From: Acinetobacter sp. ANC 4558
GTDB taxonomy: Bacteria; Pseudomonadota; Gammaproteobacteria; Pseudomonadales; Moraxellaceae
DNA: 64,000 nucleotides
Reading direction: 5' to 3'
Assembly: GCF_002135375.1 (NCBI RefSeq)
Contig: NZ_NEGH01000009.1
Span: 62,001 to 126,000 of the forward strand
The position numbers and the translations under genes were made by a program. Within the stretch, counting starts at the first letter, position 1. Each line of letters opens with the position of its first letter. Positions 16,642-25,474 of the stretch are shown piece after piece. The notes under the pieces were generated by a model. That model did not search any database and was not told where the DNA came from. It saw only the letters and a program-made list of their open reading frames with translations.

Positions 16642-16680
16642 TTTTAGTATGAGAATATTATAGATATCCTCATACTAAAA
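16642..16680. terminator. Bidirectional hairpin between convergent ridA and oxidase genes
   Basis: Perfect 12-bp arms (TTTTAGTATGAG and complement) enclose a 15-nt loop, with T/A runs at the bases. It lies between two convergent gene ends. Confidence 0.6.
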
Positions 16681-16772
16681 TTACCAATTATTTTTGATCA
16701 ATAAAACGATACCATACATCAGCTATATAATATTTATACATGATTGATTTAATTAGTTTTAAATTATCCCAC

Positions 16773-18203
16773 TTAAAAAGAAACCATCTTACCAGGACGA
16801 ATAAATGCACCAAGTCCATAAGCACTTTTTGCAATTGGAATAATTACAGGTGCAAAAGTCCGACCAAGAAAAATATTTTGATGATCAATTTTACTTAACA
16901 TTTCAAAATCTTCTGATAAACCCATAAAATCATCTGCAATCGCTTTTCCAATTCTTACCGTTTGCGCAACCCCATGCCCACTCCAACCATGTACTGCATA
17001 AATAGGAAATTTATGCCCAAATTTCCGACTATCTACTGCTCCATTCACGGTTAAATCTGTCAAACCACTCCACACAAAATCCATTTCTACATTTTTAGCA
17101 TGGGGAAATACCGTATGAACTCGATGCATTAAATAATTTAAGGTTTTGTTTGGAGACCAACAAGCTCCTGTACCTTGCCCACCAAATAACAGACGGTTTT
17201 CTGAAACTGGACGATAATAATCAATTTGAAATTGAGTATCATAAACAGGGTGTTTAAAAGGTAGTAACTCTTTGATATCGAGTTCTAATGGCGCCGTTGT
17301 AGCAACATAGGTATAAAATGGCATAGTGGTTTGTGTTTTATTAGGAAGCAACTTAAAGGATGCATGATGTACCGCAAGGACCACTGATTTACGTGCTTTA
17401 ATGATTGCATTTTCGGTCTGAACATAAATTCCATCGGATTTTTCTTCTATTGCAATCACCTCTGTTTGTTCATAGACAATTCCTCCATTTTGACAAAAGC
17501 TATAAATTAAACCTCGATTTAATGCTAATGGATGGATTTGCCCTCCAAGTTCATCAATTAACCCACCTGTATAGTGATCTGATTTAATGTAATCCATTAA
17601 TTCATGCTTACCAACAATACGCGTATGGTCTTCTCCCAAGAACTTACGTGCATCAGCACCTTGAGTTAATCCAACTAAATGTCCCTCATGAACAGCCGCA
17701 GTAATATGCCCTTTTTGACGATCTAAATTAAGATCATATTTATCTGATATATCATCTATTAATTGCATCGCTTCTGTCGATGTAAAGTGCCATAACTTTT
17801 TCGCATCCTCATAGCTTAACTTTTCTATCATTTCTTCTGCTTCCCAACGAGCAAGTCCAGGTGTTAATTGACCACCATTTCGCCCCGAAGCTGCGCTACC
17901 AATTCTATTTTTTTCAACGACAATAGTCTCTACATGTTGTTCAACTAAATGTAAAGCAGTAGATGCACCTAATAAACCTGCACCAATCACTACAACATCG
18001 CACTCTAAATCTGTTTTTAATGAGTCAAATATATGCCAATCATCTAATGAGCTTTCATAATAATTTGCAGGATTATCAAAACCAGATGTGGAAGTCTGTT
18101 GATGCTTTGGATTAACCCAACTCCACTCTTTATCTACCTTTTTTGCGATACTCGATCTAAATTTCACATCTTTTAACAATTGAGGTTTAGTCACTGATTT
18201 CAT
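16773..18203 (-). CDS. PuuB-like FAD-dependent amine oxidoreductase
   Basis: A 476-residue DAO-family flavoprotein resembling gamma-glutamylputrescine oxidase. The FAD motif GAGLLGASTALHL starts about residue 73, and SGRNGGQLTPGL near 106 is the family's flavin-contacting segment. The C-terminal YAVHGWSGHGVAQT is diagnostic. Relative to E. coli PuuB (426 residues) it has an N-terminal extension of about 50 residues. It would oxidise an amine to an aldehyde plus ammonia and H2O2. No gamma-glutamyl ligase (puuA) or hydrolase (puuD) is in this cluster, so the substrate may be a free polyamine or an amine glutamylated elsewhere. It follows the permease gene by 18 bp. Confidence 0.82.
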   Translation of the reverse strand: MKSVTKPQLLKDVKFRSSIAKKVDKEWSWVNPKHQQTSTSGFDNPANYYESSLDDWHIFDSLKTDLECDVVVIGAGLLGASTALHLVEQHVETIVVEKNRIGSAASGRNGGQLTPGLARWEAEEMIEKLSYEDAKKLWHFTSTEAMQLIDDISDKYDLNLDRQKGHITAAVHEGHLVGLTQGADARKFLGEDHTRIVGKHELMDYIKSDHYTGGLIDELGGQIHPLALNRGLIYSFCQNGGIVYEQTEVIAIEEKSDGIYVQTENAIIKARKSVVLAVHHASFKLLPNKTQTTMPFYTYVATTAPLELDIKELLPFKHPVYDTQFQIDYYRPVSENRLLFGGQGTGACWSPNKTLNYLMHRVHTVFPHAKNVEMDFVWSGLTDLTVNGAVDSRKFGHKFPIYAVHGWSGHGVAQTVRIGKAIADDFMGLSEDFEMLSKIDHQNIFLGRTFAPVIIPIAKSAYGLGAFIRPGKMVSF

Positions 18204-18221
18204 TATAGAATTCCTTAAAAA

Positions 18222-19553
18222 TTAATACACATTACCAATGGCAATACTTTGTTTTTTAAATCGTTTATAAATAAATAGCGCGAGGCCTAAGCTGAACCAG
18301 AGTGCGCCAAAAATTAATGCAGATGAATCTAAATTGATCCAAAGAAAAACAATGCTTAAAACAGATAAAAATGGTAAAAAAAGATTGAAAAATTTATTTT
18401 TTAATCCAACACGATGTCGATCTTTAATATAAAACTTAACAAAAACTGAAAAATTAACTGCAGTAAAAGCAATTAATGCACCAAAACTAATTAAACTTAC
18501 GACTTGAGCTAAGTCTAAAAATATTGCTGAAAATGAAATAAGACCCACAAATAAAACTGAAAAAAGTGGCGTATTAAGTGAATGGTGCATTGTACCAAAG
18601 TATTTTCTCGGGAAAATATTATCTTTCCCCATAATATGTAATAAACGAGATGCACTGGCATGAGAAGCAAGACCAGATGCTGCTGTATTCATGATTTGCC
18701 CGCATAAAAATACAGATTGAAAGAACACGCCTCCAACATATAAGACAATTTCAGGTAATGCTTCACTTGGATTATGAAACGCAATATTCGTGGGAAAATA
18801 AAGTTGAATGAACCATGAAGCTGTGAAAAAAATGAATCCTCCTGCCAATGTGGTTAACATGACTGCTTTAGGAATGGTTTTCTTCGGATTTTGAGTTTCA
18901 CTAGAAAGTGTAGTAACGGCATCAAAACCAAGAAATGAAAAACATAAAATTGAAGCACCTGCAACCAATGGAAAAAGATCTTGCTGCCCTTTCCATAATG
19001 GATTTAAAGTTAAAACATAACCATAACCTTGTGTTGAACCGATACCAGTAATGACTAGATATACAAAAAAAATCATTAAAATAATCGGTGCAAAAACCAA
19101 AATTAAACTAATGTTTGCAAGAAGTCTTATTCGGAAACAATTAATGAGTGTAACCAATGCGCCAAAAAATAAAACCCACAACCAATAAGGAATACTTGGA
19201 ATCAAGGCTGCTAAATAAATTGCTGCCAATAGCACATTAATTAAGGGTAGTAATAAATAATCAAGTAATGATAACCAGCCAACAAAAAAACCACAGTTTG
19301 CACCTAAGCTTTCAGATGTATAACTATATGCTGAACCAGATTTTTCTGAGTTACGACTAAATCTAGCGTAACTCCATGCAGTTAAAAGCATTGCACACAG
19401 TGCAAATAAATATGCGAGTGGTACATGTCCATTGGTCATTCCAGAAACGATACCAAAAGTATCAAAAACCGTCATGGGTGTCATATAGGCAATGCCAATA
19501 ATCGTGACTTGCCATAACGATAATTTTTTTATGGGAGTAGCTGTATTTTCCAT
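18222..19553 (-). CDS. APC-superfamily amino-acid/polyamine permease (PuuP-like)
   Basis: A 443-residue carrier with about 12 membrane segments. The first contains the APC motif GIAYMTPMTVFDTFGIVSGMTNGHVPLAY, and FLGFDAVTTLSSETQNPKKTIPKA near 205-230 is the conserved APC loop. The family includes the putrescine importer PuuP. It is immediately upstream of the PuuB-like oxidase in the same operon and is therefore the likely importer of that enzyme's substrate. Confidence 0.85.
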   Translation of the reverse strand: MENTATPIKKLSLWQVTIIGIAYMTPMTVFDTFGIVSGMTNGHVPLAYLFALCAMLLTAWSYARFSRNSEKSGSAYSYTSESLGANCGFFVGWLSLLDYLLLPLINVLLAAIYLAALIPSIPYWLWVLFFGALVTLINCFRIRLLANISLILVFAPIILMIFFVYLVITGIGSTQGYGYVLTLNPLWKGQQDLFPLVAGASILCFSFLGFDAVTTLSSETQNPKKTIPKAVMLTTLAGGFIFFTASWFIQLYFPTNIAFHNPSEALPEIVLYVGGVFFQSVFLCGQIMNTAASGLASHASASRLLHIMGKDNIFPRKYFGTMHHSLNTPLFSVLFVGLISFSAIFLDLAQVVSLISFGALIAFTAVNFSVFVKFYIKDRHRVGLKNKFFNLFLPFLSVLSIVFLWINLDSSALIFGALWFSLGLALFIYKRFKKQSIAIGNVY

Positions 19554-19720
19554 GCTATTTCAACCTTGAATATTGTTATTTTGCTTATTCATCTATAAAA
19601 GGGAGATGTTTCTTGAACAAACAAGCCCTTGACCTTTTTGATATCACTCAAAAAAGTAAAAGAAACTTCTAAAAATAAAGACAGCTTAAACTTCAAATTC
19701 GATGTTTATCAGCTTCAAAT

Positions 19721-19748
19721 GTCACAATATTTTTGTGTTAAATGTGAC
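19721..19748 (-). promoter_or_regulatory. Inverted repeat upstream of the permease gene
   Basis: In the 214-bp gap between the Cache and permease genes, GTCACA (19721-19726) and TGTGAC (19743-19748) face each other, and a nested CACAA/TTGTG pair lies within. This could be an operator for an internal promoter driving permease and oxidase. It does not match the ACATATA palindromes upstream of the operon. Confidence 0.3.
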
Positions 19749-19767
19749 TCGTTTAATTATTTAAATT

Positions 19768-20475
19768 TTATAAAAATACCATCTGAAATGATGGGCAAGG
19801 TCGCGTGATACTAGACGCTGCAGGCATATTTTTTAACAAAGTTCCTGTTCGAATAGTCACATGATTAGATGTGATTACTCTTGCGTTATCATTGGTAATT
19901 ACCATGGTTTGTTTAATATTTTTTAAATTAGGCATGAGTATTTTTTCCAATGCAGATACAAAAATATCAATCGCAATGACACCAATAAATTGATATTCGA
20001 CGATCACTGGATGAGCAATCGTAATTGTATAAGCCCCATTACAGATATAATCAACATAAGGACCATGTATATAAGGCTGTTTACTTTGGGCAGGTTGTTG
20101 AAACCACTCAAAAGAACGAAAGTCTAGAAATCTTTGCGCATTTTGATAATTTTCAAGTTTTGCTTGTTGCAATTGATCATCTTTTTTATACCACCATTCC
20201 AATGTCCAATAATCTTGTTCTTCTTGTGTTTTCGGACTATAACTTGCAAATCCCATACCTTGACAGTAGGCACTATGCTGTAACGCTGTTTTAATTTCAT
20301 GTTGTAATGCAATACGCTCTGTATTTGAAAGTTTGATTCCTTTCTCTATTTTAAATGTATTCTTTGTCATAATTTGGCTTGCTTTTATCGCAAGCTCTTC
20401 AGCAATAGATGTTGTCTCACTAACAACATGTTTGAGTACATTTTGCAGCTCTTCTATATATAGATTTTGGGTCAT
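19768..20475 (-). CDS. Stand-alone Cache (PDC-like) sensor-domain protein
   Basis: A 235-residue protein that looks like one Cache/PDC ligand-binding domain and nothing else. An N-terminal long helix (ELQNVLKHVVSETTSIAEELA) is followed by the core FRSFEWFQQPAQ..QPYIHGPYVDY, ITIAHPVI and FIGVIAIDI with Asp170. These align with the dCache amino-acid/amine-binding pattern, although the second Arg and the Tyr after Trp124 are replaced (Phe, Phe). No signal peptide, membrane segment or output domain is visible, so it seems cytoplasmic. It lies between the GntR regulator and the permease in the polyamine-type operon and may bind the amine, perhaps as a buffer or co-sensor. Function unproven. Confidence 0.7.
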   Translation of the reverse strand: MTQNLYIEELQNVLKHVVSETTSIAEELAIKASQIMTKNTFKIEKGIKLSNTERIALQHEIKTALQHSAYCQGMGFASYSPKTQEEQDYWTLEWWYKKDDQLQQAKLENYQNAQRFLDFRSFEWFQQPAQSKQPYIHGPYVDYICNGAYTITIAHPVIVEYQFIGVIAIDIFVSALEKILMPNLKNIKQTMVITNDNARVITSNHVTIRTGTLLKNMPAASSITRPCPSFQMVFL

Positions 20476-20536
20476 TCCTATAACTCCTAAACGTCCATAT
20501 TTCTTTGCGTTCGACCTCTACATTAGTCATTTATAT

Positions 20537-21256
20537 TTATTGTGTATATAACTTAAAGTGAAGCATTTGATCGGTTTGCATCGAAATAATTTTCTTCGCC
20601 TGCACTAAGGCATCGCCTTCATTTCCATTTTGAAAAGAAGCTAAAAGCTTTTTATATTGATCTACCATTCGTTGATGAAATTCATGATCTTGATATAAAA
20701 AAGCAATTAGTGGTGCCCACTCTGCTTGAATAGTAAGCTCTTGATTCGCCAGTCTTGAGGATTGCGCAAATGAGGTAAGGGTTAATAAACAGCGTAAATC
20801 AAACTGTGCACGTATATCTGGTTCTTTTGCCTGTTCAAACTGATCAAGTAACTCTTGCATTTTAACAAGATCATTTGGTGTTGTTCGTTGTGCTGCTAAA
20901 AATGCACTATGCCCTAAAATAGCACTATGATACTCACCTAAATCTGCCAAATATTCACTCGAAGCTTGACGTAATGGGTGCTTATTTAACAATAAATCGG
21001 CAGGCAATTCACAAATAAAACTCCCACCATTTCGACCACGACGTGTATCAATAAGTCCTTTCACACGTAAAGTATTGAGTGCCTCCCGTACGGTAATCGG
21101 AGATACGCCCATTAAACGTGCTAAATCTGTTTCATTTGGAAGCTGTTCATTACTTTTTAGCAATCTAGAAATAATTGCATTTTCCAAACGCTCAACAACT
21201 TGTTCTGAGCGAGTCGCTTGACCAATGGGTGCAAAAATTATCGTATATGCTGACAT
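20537..21256 (-). CDS. GntR-family (FadR/FCD) transcriptional regulator
   Basis: A 239-residue regulator. The N-terminal GntR winged HTH (about 15-80) shows LPNETDLARLMGVSPITVREALNTLRVKGLIDTRRGRNGG, and an all-helical FCD effector domain fills residues 90-235. It sits inside the polyamine-type operon, after the SnoaL protein (56 bp) and before the Cache protein (61 bp), so it should be autoregulated with it. The pair of ACATATA-N4-TATATGT palindromes upstream of the first gene (23615-23749) are the best candidate operators. Confidence 0.9.
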   Translation of the reverse strand: MSAYTIIFAPIGQATRSEQVVERLENAIISRLLKSNEQLPNETDLARLMGVSPITVREALNTLRVKGLIDTRRGRNGGSFICELPADLLLNKHPLRQASSEYLADLGEYHSAILGHSAFLAAQRTTPNDLVKMQELLDQFEQAKEPDIRAQFDLRCLLTLTSFAQSSRLANQELTIQAEWAPLIAFLYQDHEFHQRMVDQYKKLLASFQNGNEGDALVQAKKIISMQTDQMLHFKLYTQ

Positions 21257-21312
21257 TCGTAATTCTCTAAAAGGCTAGACTTTAAACCTAGCCATAATCA
21301 AGCAAGTAATTG

Positions 21313-22083
21313 TTAAAATATACCATATGGATGAACGGCTTGTTGATCCTCAGGTACTGGTAAAATAGCATCCCAAAGTTCAACAATTTTATCATGATCT
21401 ACACGCCATAATTCAAAATATGCATGACGTTCACCTGCAATACTCCCTTCGGAATGAGTAAGAACAAATTGTCCATCGGCAATGGTACGATGTGTTTTAA
21501 AGTATACCAAACCCTGCCCTTCATTACGGATTTTATTCAGAAAATCAATGACAGCTGTCACACCATCACCAATGTCTGGGCTGTGTTGTAAAAAAAATCC
21601 ACCCTCAGTATATTCTTTAAAAGCATCATAATGACCTTCAATTAATGCTTTTTTAAAAAATGATGTCACAGTTTTACGATTTTTTTCTTCTTGCCCATTA
21701 GAGACCACCGTAGCGATACCATCTAATTGTGTACGACCACTCGTATTAGGCACAGCTTCTGCAACCAAACCATCCCAATGTTCAACAATTTTCCCATCAT
21801 CAACACGATAAATATCAAAACCGATAAGAGCATGCTCATCCAATCCAACAAAACGACCATGTATGGCAACTAAATCACCATCAGCAAGTACACGAATAGC
21901 TTCATGTTTCAAATTTGGACAGTCTTGTACTAATTGACTTAGACCAGCAAGTCCATCGGCAACGAGTGGTGAGTGCTCAATAAAATGGTCTGAAAAATAT
22001 CGTTTTAATGCACTTGTATCATGAAGTGTGAATAACTCGTGATGAGCCTTGCTCACAAAATCTTTCATTTCTTGTTTATTCAT
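21313..22083 (-). CDS. Duplicated SnoaL-like/NTF2-fold protein
   Basis: A 256-residue protein made of two similar SnoaL-type cone-barrel halves (about 1-120 and 130-250). Each half has an HSP.. segment (HSPLVADG and HSPDIGDG), a long helix, and an ending of the type RVDxxKIVExWD (RVDDGKIVEHWDGL and RVDHDKIVELWDAI). SnoaL-like proteins often bind or isomerise small polar substrates, but many have no known activity. Position directly after the aldehyde dehydrogenase in the amine operon suggests a helper in that pathway. No catalytic role can be assigned. Confidence 0.78.
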   Translation of the reverse strand: MNKQEMKDFVSKAHHELFTLHDTSALKRYFSDHFIEHSPLVADGLAGLSQLVQDCPNLKHEAIRVLADGDLVAIHGRFVGLDEHALIGFDIYRVDDGKIVEHWDGLVAEAVPNTSGRTQLDGIATVVSNGQEEKNRKTVTSFFKKALIEGHYDAFKEYTEGGFFLQHSPDIGDGVTAVIDFLNKIRNEGQGLVYFKTHRTIADGQFVLTHSEGSIAGERHAYFELWRVDHDKIVELWDAILPVPEDQQAVHPYGIF

Positions 22084-22150
22084 TGCGTATTCCTTGCATA
22101 TTTTGTATGAGTAGGTGTCATCTCCAAATGGAAGACAACACCGTTCTTTA

Positions 22151-23581
22151 TTATTCGTTAGCGCTCATCACATGTTTAATACGGGTATATTCTTCAAAAC
22201 CATAACCTGATAAGTCTTTACCATAACCAGATTTTTTGAACCCCCCATGAGGCATTTCTGCTGTCAATGGAATATGGGTATTAATCCATACTGTTCCAAA
22301 ATCTAATTCACGAGATAGGCGTGTTGCTCGTGCATGATCTTTAGTCCAAGCACTAGATGCAAGCCCATATTCAACATCATTCGCTTTTTCAATTGCATCA
22401 GCTTCGTCTTTAAATTTTTGAACAGTAATTACAGGACCAAAAATTTCTTTTTGAATTGCATCGTCATGCTGCTCTAAACCGGTAATAACTGTAGGTTCGA
22501 AATAAAAACCAGCACGATCTGCCTGCTTACCACCTGTTTCTATTTTTGCATGAGGCGGTAAATTTTCAATAAACGATCTAACATTTTTTAATTGGTTTGC
22601 ATTGTTAAGTGGACCATAGAGTGCTTCTTCATCATCAGGACTACCAAAGCGTGTATTTTTTGCAGCCTCAACAAGTTTTGCAACAAATTCATCATATACC
22701 GCTTCAGACACAATAACTCGAGTAGCAGCTGTACAATCTTGCCCAGCATTGAAATAGCCAGTTAATGCAATCATTTCAACAGCTTTATCAATATCTGCAT
22801 CCTCAAAAACTAATACTGGCGCTTTACCACCAAGCTCCAAATGAGCTTTCGCTAAGTTAGCAGCAGCAGAAGCAGCAACTTGTAAACCTGCACGAACAGA
22901 GCCAGTAATTGAAACTAATGCTGGTGTTTTATGCGAAACAACTTTAGAACCAACATTGGCTTGTCCTAAGATAACGTTAAATGCGCCTTTAGGGAAAAAT
23001 GGCGCTGCTAACTCAGCTAAAAGTAAAGTACTTTCGGGTGTGGTATCACTCGGTTTTAATACGACTGTATTTCCTGCTGCAAGTGCTGGTGCAATTTTCC
23101 ACACAGCCATCATTAACGGATAGTTCCAAGGCGTAACCTGTCCTACAACACCAACTGGTTCACGGCGAATACTTGATGTTAAACCTTCAAGATATTCCCC
23201 AGTTGCAGTGCCTTCAAGTAGACGAGCAGCACCTGCAAAAAAGCGAATTTGATCGGCAGAAGCACCAACTTCTTCAGAGGCAATTAAATGTTTAAGCTGA
23301 CCTGTATTACGACTTTGCGCTTCAATTAATCGCTCAGCATTCGCTTCAATGGCATCTGCTAAATTTAACAATGCTTTTTGACGTACAGAGGGTGTGCTGC
23401 GCCCCCATATTTTAAAAGCATCTTTTGCCGCTTGATAAGCTGCATTAACATCCGCATCAGATGCATTTGGAGATTCAGCATATACTTCACCTGTCACTGG
23501 ACTGGTTAAATCAAAATAATCATCATCCTGACCTGTTACATACTCACCATTAATAAAGTGTTTCAGTCTTGTTTTAGCCAT
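22151..23581 (-). CDS. Aldehyde dehydrogenase, gamma-aminobutyraldehyde dehydrogenase (PatD-like)
   Basis: A 476-residue ALDH closely resembling the E. coli PatD/YdcW sequence that I recall, including RFFAGAARLLEGTATGEYLEG and PWNYPLMMAVWKIAPALAAGN. Asn153, Glu249 in HLELGGKAP and Cys283 in NAGQDCTAATR form the catalytic set. It would oxidise an aminoaldehyde (4-aminobutanal or 3-aminopropanal) to the amino acid. It is the first gene of the operon and lies directly behind two copies of a palindromic operator. With the PuuB-like oxidase and permease it makes a coherent polyamine-degradation route. Confidence 0.9.
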   Translation of the reverse strand: MAKTRLKHFINGEYVTGQDDDYFDLTSPVTGEVYAESPNASDADVNAAYQAAKDAFKIWGRSTPSVRQKALLNLADAIEANAERLIEAQSRNTGQLKHLIASEEVGASADQIRFFAGAARLLEGTATGEYLEGLTSSIRREPVGVVGQVTPWNYPLMMAVWKIAPALAAGNTVVLKPSDTTPESTLLLAELAAPFFPKGAFNVILGQANVGSKVVSHKTPALVSITGSVRAGLQVAASAAANLAKAHLELGGKAPVLVFEDADIDKAVEMIALTGYFNAGQDCTAATRVIVSEAVYDEFVAKLVEAAKNTRFGSPDDEEALYGPLNNANQLKNVRSFIENLPPHAKIETGGKQADRAGFYFEPTVITGLEQHDDAIQKEIFGPVITVQKFKDEADAIEKANDVEYGLASSAWTKDHARATRLSRELDFGTVWINTHIPLTAEMPHGGFKKSGYGKDLSGYGFEEYTRIKHVMSANE

Positions 23582-23614
23582 TTTAAAAATCCTTGTCCTT
23601 GGTTTAAATATAAA

Positions 23615-23632
23615 ACATATAAGATTATATGT
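23615..23632 (-). promoter_or_regulatory. Operator copy 1, ACATATA-N4-TATATGT
   Basis: A perfect 7-bp inverted repeat with spacer AGAT, 34-51 bp upstream of the aldehyde dehydrogenase ATG. It is identical in both arms to the copy at 23726-23743. The position fits a repressor site near the transcription start; the likely binder is the GntR protein at 20537-21256. Confidence 0.6.
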
Positions 23633-23719
23633 ATTATGTTTTCCAAGCTATGTCAATTCTTTACAACATAATAATGTGATGTAATTTGCAAAAAATTAAA
23701 TAATCAAAAGCATTAAACC

Positions 23720-23749
23720 TATAAAACATATATAGTTATATGTTTTATA
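23720..23749 (-). promoter_or_regulatory. Operator copy 2, extended palindrome TATAAAACATATA-N4-TATATGTTTTATA
   Basis: A perfect 13-bp inverted repeat around TAGT. Its core ACATATA-N4-TATATGT (23726-23743) repeats copy 1, 111 bp away. Two identical sites at this distance fit cooperative repression or looping by the operon's GntR regulator. Confidence 0.6.
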
Positions 23750-24109
23750 ACTCTTTTAAAATAATCAATAAAAAATATTAAAATAGATTTAGATGAGTAA
23801 AGTTCGAGACTTAAAAGTGAATTTTGTATATCCATTTAAGACAAAGAAAAAATGTTATATTTCTTAAGATGTAATTTAATAAAAAAATTTATAATGGGTT
23901 TTGGCTTTTAGAATTTAACGATGCAATATTGAATATTCGATCGAGATACTTCCTCTTAGCATCATTGCTGATCTATTTAGCCAACTTAGTAAAAAATTAA
24001 AGGCTATCGAATACCCTGAGCAAACATATTAGCAACACTTTTAATGCTATGCTCATCAATCTTGATCAGTTCAAATAAAACCAATATTCATTTAAAATAT
24101 GCATCTATT
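23750..24109. other. Gene-free interval with possible decayed coding sequence
   Basis: About 360 bp between the operon control region and the end of the histidine kinase gene. No convincing gene is present. On the minus strand a short open stretch near 24005-24075 reads ..ELIKIDEHSIKSVANMFAQGIR before a stop and may be the end of a decayed gene, but I cannot assign it to any family. Confidence 0.4.
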
Positions 24110-25474
24110 TTATTCACGCTTATTAAATCTTATTTCAAAGCCATAAGGTGTATTTAAGTTAAAACTTAATTGATAATGATATTTTTCTAAAATATTTTTA
24201 ACTAAAGATAAACCTAAACCATGCCCAGCTTGTTCAGAAGATTTACGCCAAAATCTTTGATTAAGCATCGCTAAGTCGTTAAAATTAAGTTTTTTCCCAT
24301 CATCACGAATCACCAAAATATCTTGCTCCATACAAATAGAAATTTTATTTGCTTGAGCATGTAAAGCTGCATTTTCAAGTAAATTTTTCAATACTGTATG
24401 TAAAGCAAAGCTAGGCAAATCCATCCTTTTTAAACTTGACCACTCTACATAGAGTTTATGTTCCAACTCAGGGTAAATCAAATTCAAATCTATAATCACC
24501 TGCTTTAAAACTGTTGAAATATCACATGTTTCATGAATCACAGCAGCATCATGATCAATGTGCGTTAAAGCCAATAACTGTTCAAGTAATTGAGCATAAC
24601 GACGAATACTGGTATTGGCTTGTTGCAAACTATTTTGTAGTTGTTCATTTTGATTTTGCTGTTGAGCAATCATTTGAGCCAATTGAACATGTGTTTTTAT
24701 AGCAGTCAATGGACTCCGTAATTCATGAGCAGCATAAGCGGTAAATACTTTTTCATTTTCTAAACTTTGATGCAATCGTTGAATTAATCGACTTGAGTTA
24801 TCAACAAAAGGTTGTACTTCTTTCGGAATCTGTTTTGGGTCCAATTCTGCTAAATATTGAGTAGCCTCACGTAAAGATAAATCTTCACGGCTTAAATAAC
24901 ATGAAATTTCATCTAATGTTTTAAACTCTTTTCGAATGATAAAAATAATAATTGCAATACAAATTAGTAATGTGAGTATCAACGGAATCAAGACAGATTG
25001 TAAAATTTGTTGTAATAAAAAATCTCTTAAAAACAAACGTTCTGCTGCGACAACTTGAATCTCACCTTTACGTAGAACATAGCTACGCCATTCAACTCCA
25101 TCTTGTTGCCATGTACTAAAGCCAACATGTTGTTGGCTTAAATTCTGAGGGGCACCACGTGTTGTCGCAACCACCTGCTGACCGACAGAAATATCCGAAC
25201 CAAATAAGGAAACTTCACAAGCAATTAAAGGATCTGAATCATTCGTTTTTTGCACATTATTAAGTAAAAAATCATCTACTGTTTGTATTGGTAATTGTTC
25301 AATTAAACGTGAAACCATTTGTGCAGAAGCTGAAAGACGTTGATCTAAAGTCTCTTGTAGACGCTGATGTAAATCAACATAAAGCCAGACAAAAACGAGG
25401 CTCCACAAGCTGATAAAAAGGACTAAAAGACTCATGACGAGACGCCACTTTAAACTATAGCTTCGCATTGGCAT
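24110..25474 (-). CDS. Sensor histidine kinase, DsbS-like
   Basis: A 454-residue membrane histidine kinase. TM1 is at about 10-32, a periplasmic sensor domain of about 125 residues follows, TM2 is at about 160-180, then HAMP-like linker, dimerisation H-box YAAHELRSPLTAIKTH with His250, and an ATPase domain with NLLENAALHA, a DDG G1 box and GHGLGLSLV. Its start abuts the response-regulator stop codon. The pair is divergent from dsbD-tlpA-dsbG, as in the P. aeruginosa DsbRS system, which I recall senses Cu(I) through a periplasmic cysteine (Cys82). Here a single periplasmic cysteine, Cys86 in LIACEVSLFG, sits in an equivalent region. The copper-sensing role is inferred. Confidence 0.82.
   Translation of the reverse strand: MPMRSYSLKWRLVMSLLVLFISLWSLVFVWLYVDLHQRLQETLDQRLSASAQMVSRLIEQLPIQTVDDFLLNNVQKTNDSDPLIACEVSLFGSDISVGQQVVATTRGAPQNLSQQHVGFSTWQQDGVEWRSYVLRKGEIQVVAAERLFLRDFLLQQILQSVLIPLILTLLICIAIIIFIIRKEFKTLDEISCYLSREDLSLREATQYLAELDPKQIPKEVQPFVDNSSRLIQRLHQSLENEKVFTAYAAHELRSPLTAIKTHVQLAQMIAQQQNQNEQLQNSLQQANTSIRRYAQLLEQLLALTHIDHDAAVIHETCDISTVLKQVIIDLNLIYPELEHKLYVEWSSLKRMDLPSFALHTVLKNLLENAALHAQANKISICMEQDILVIRDDGKKLNFNDLAMLNQRFWRKSSEQAGHGLGLSLVKNILEKYHYQLSFNLNTPYGFEIRFNKRE

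Noticed and set aside
23880..24075. Insertion-sequence remnant in the interval before the histidine kinase
   Set aside because: No terminal inverted repeats, target duplication or transposase motif could be identified; only a short open stretch remains.
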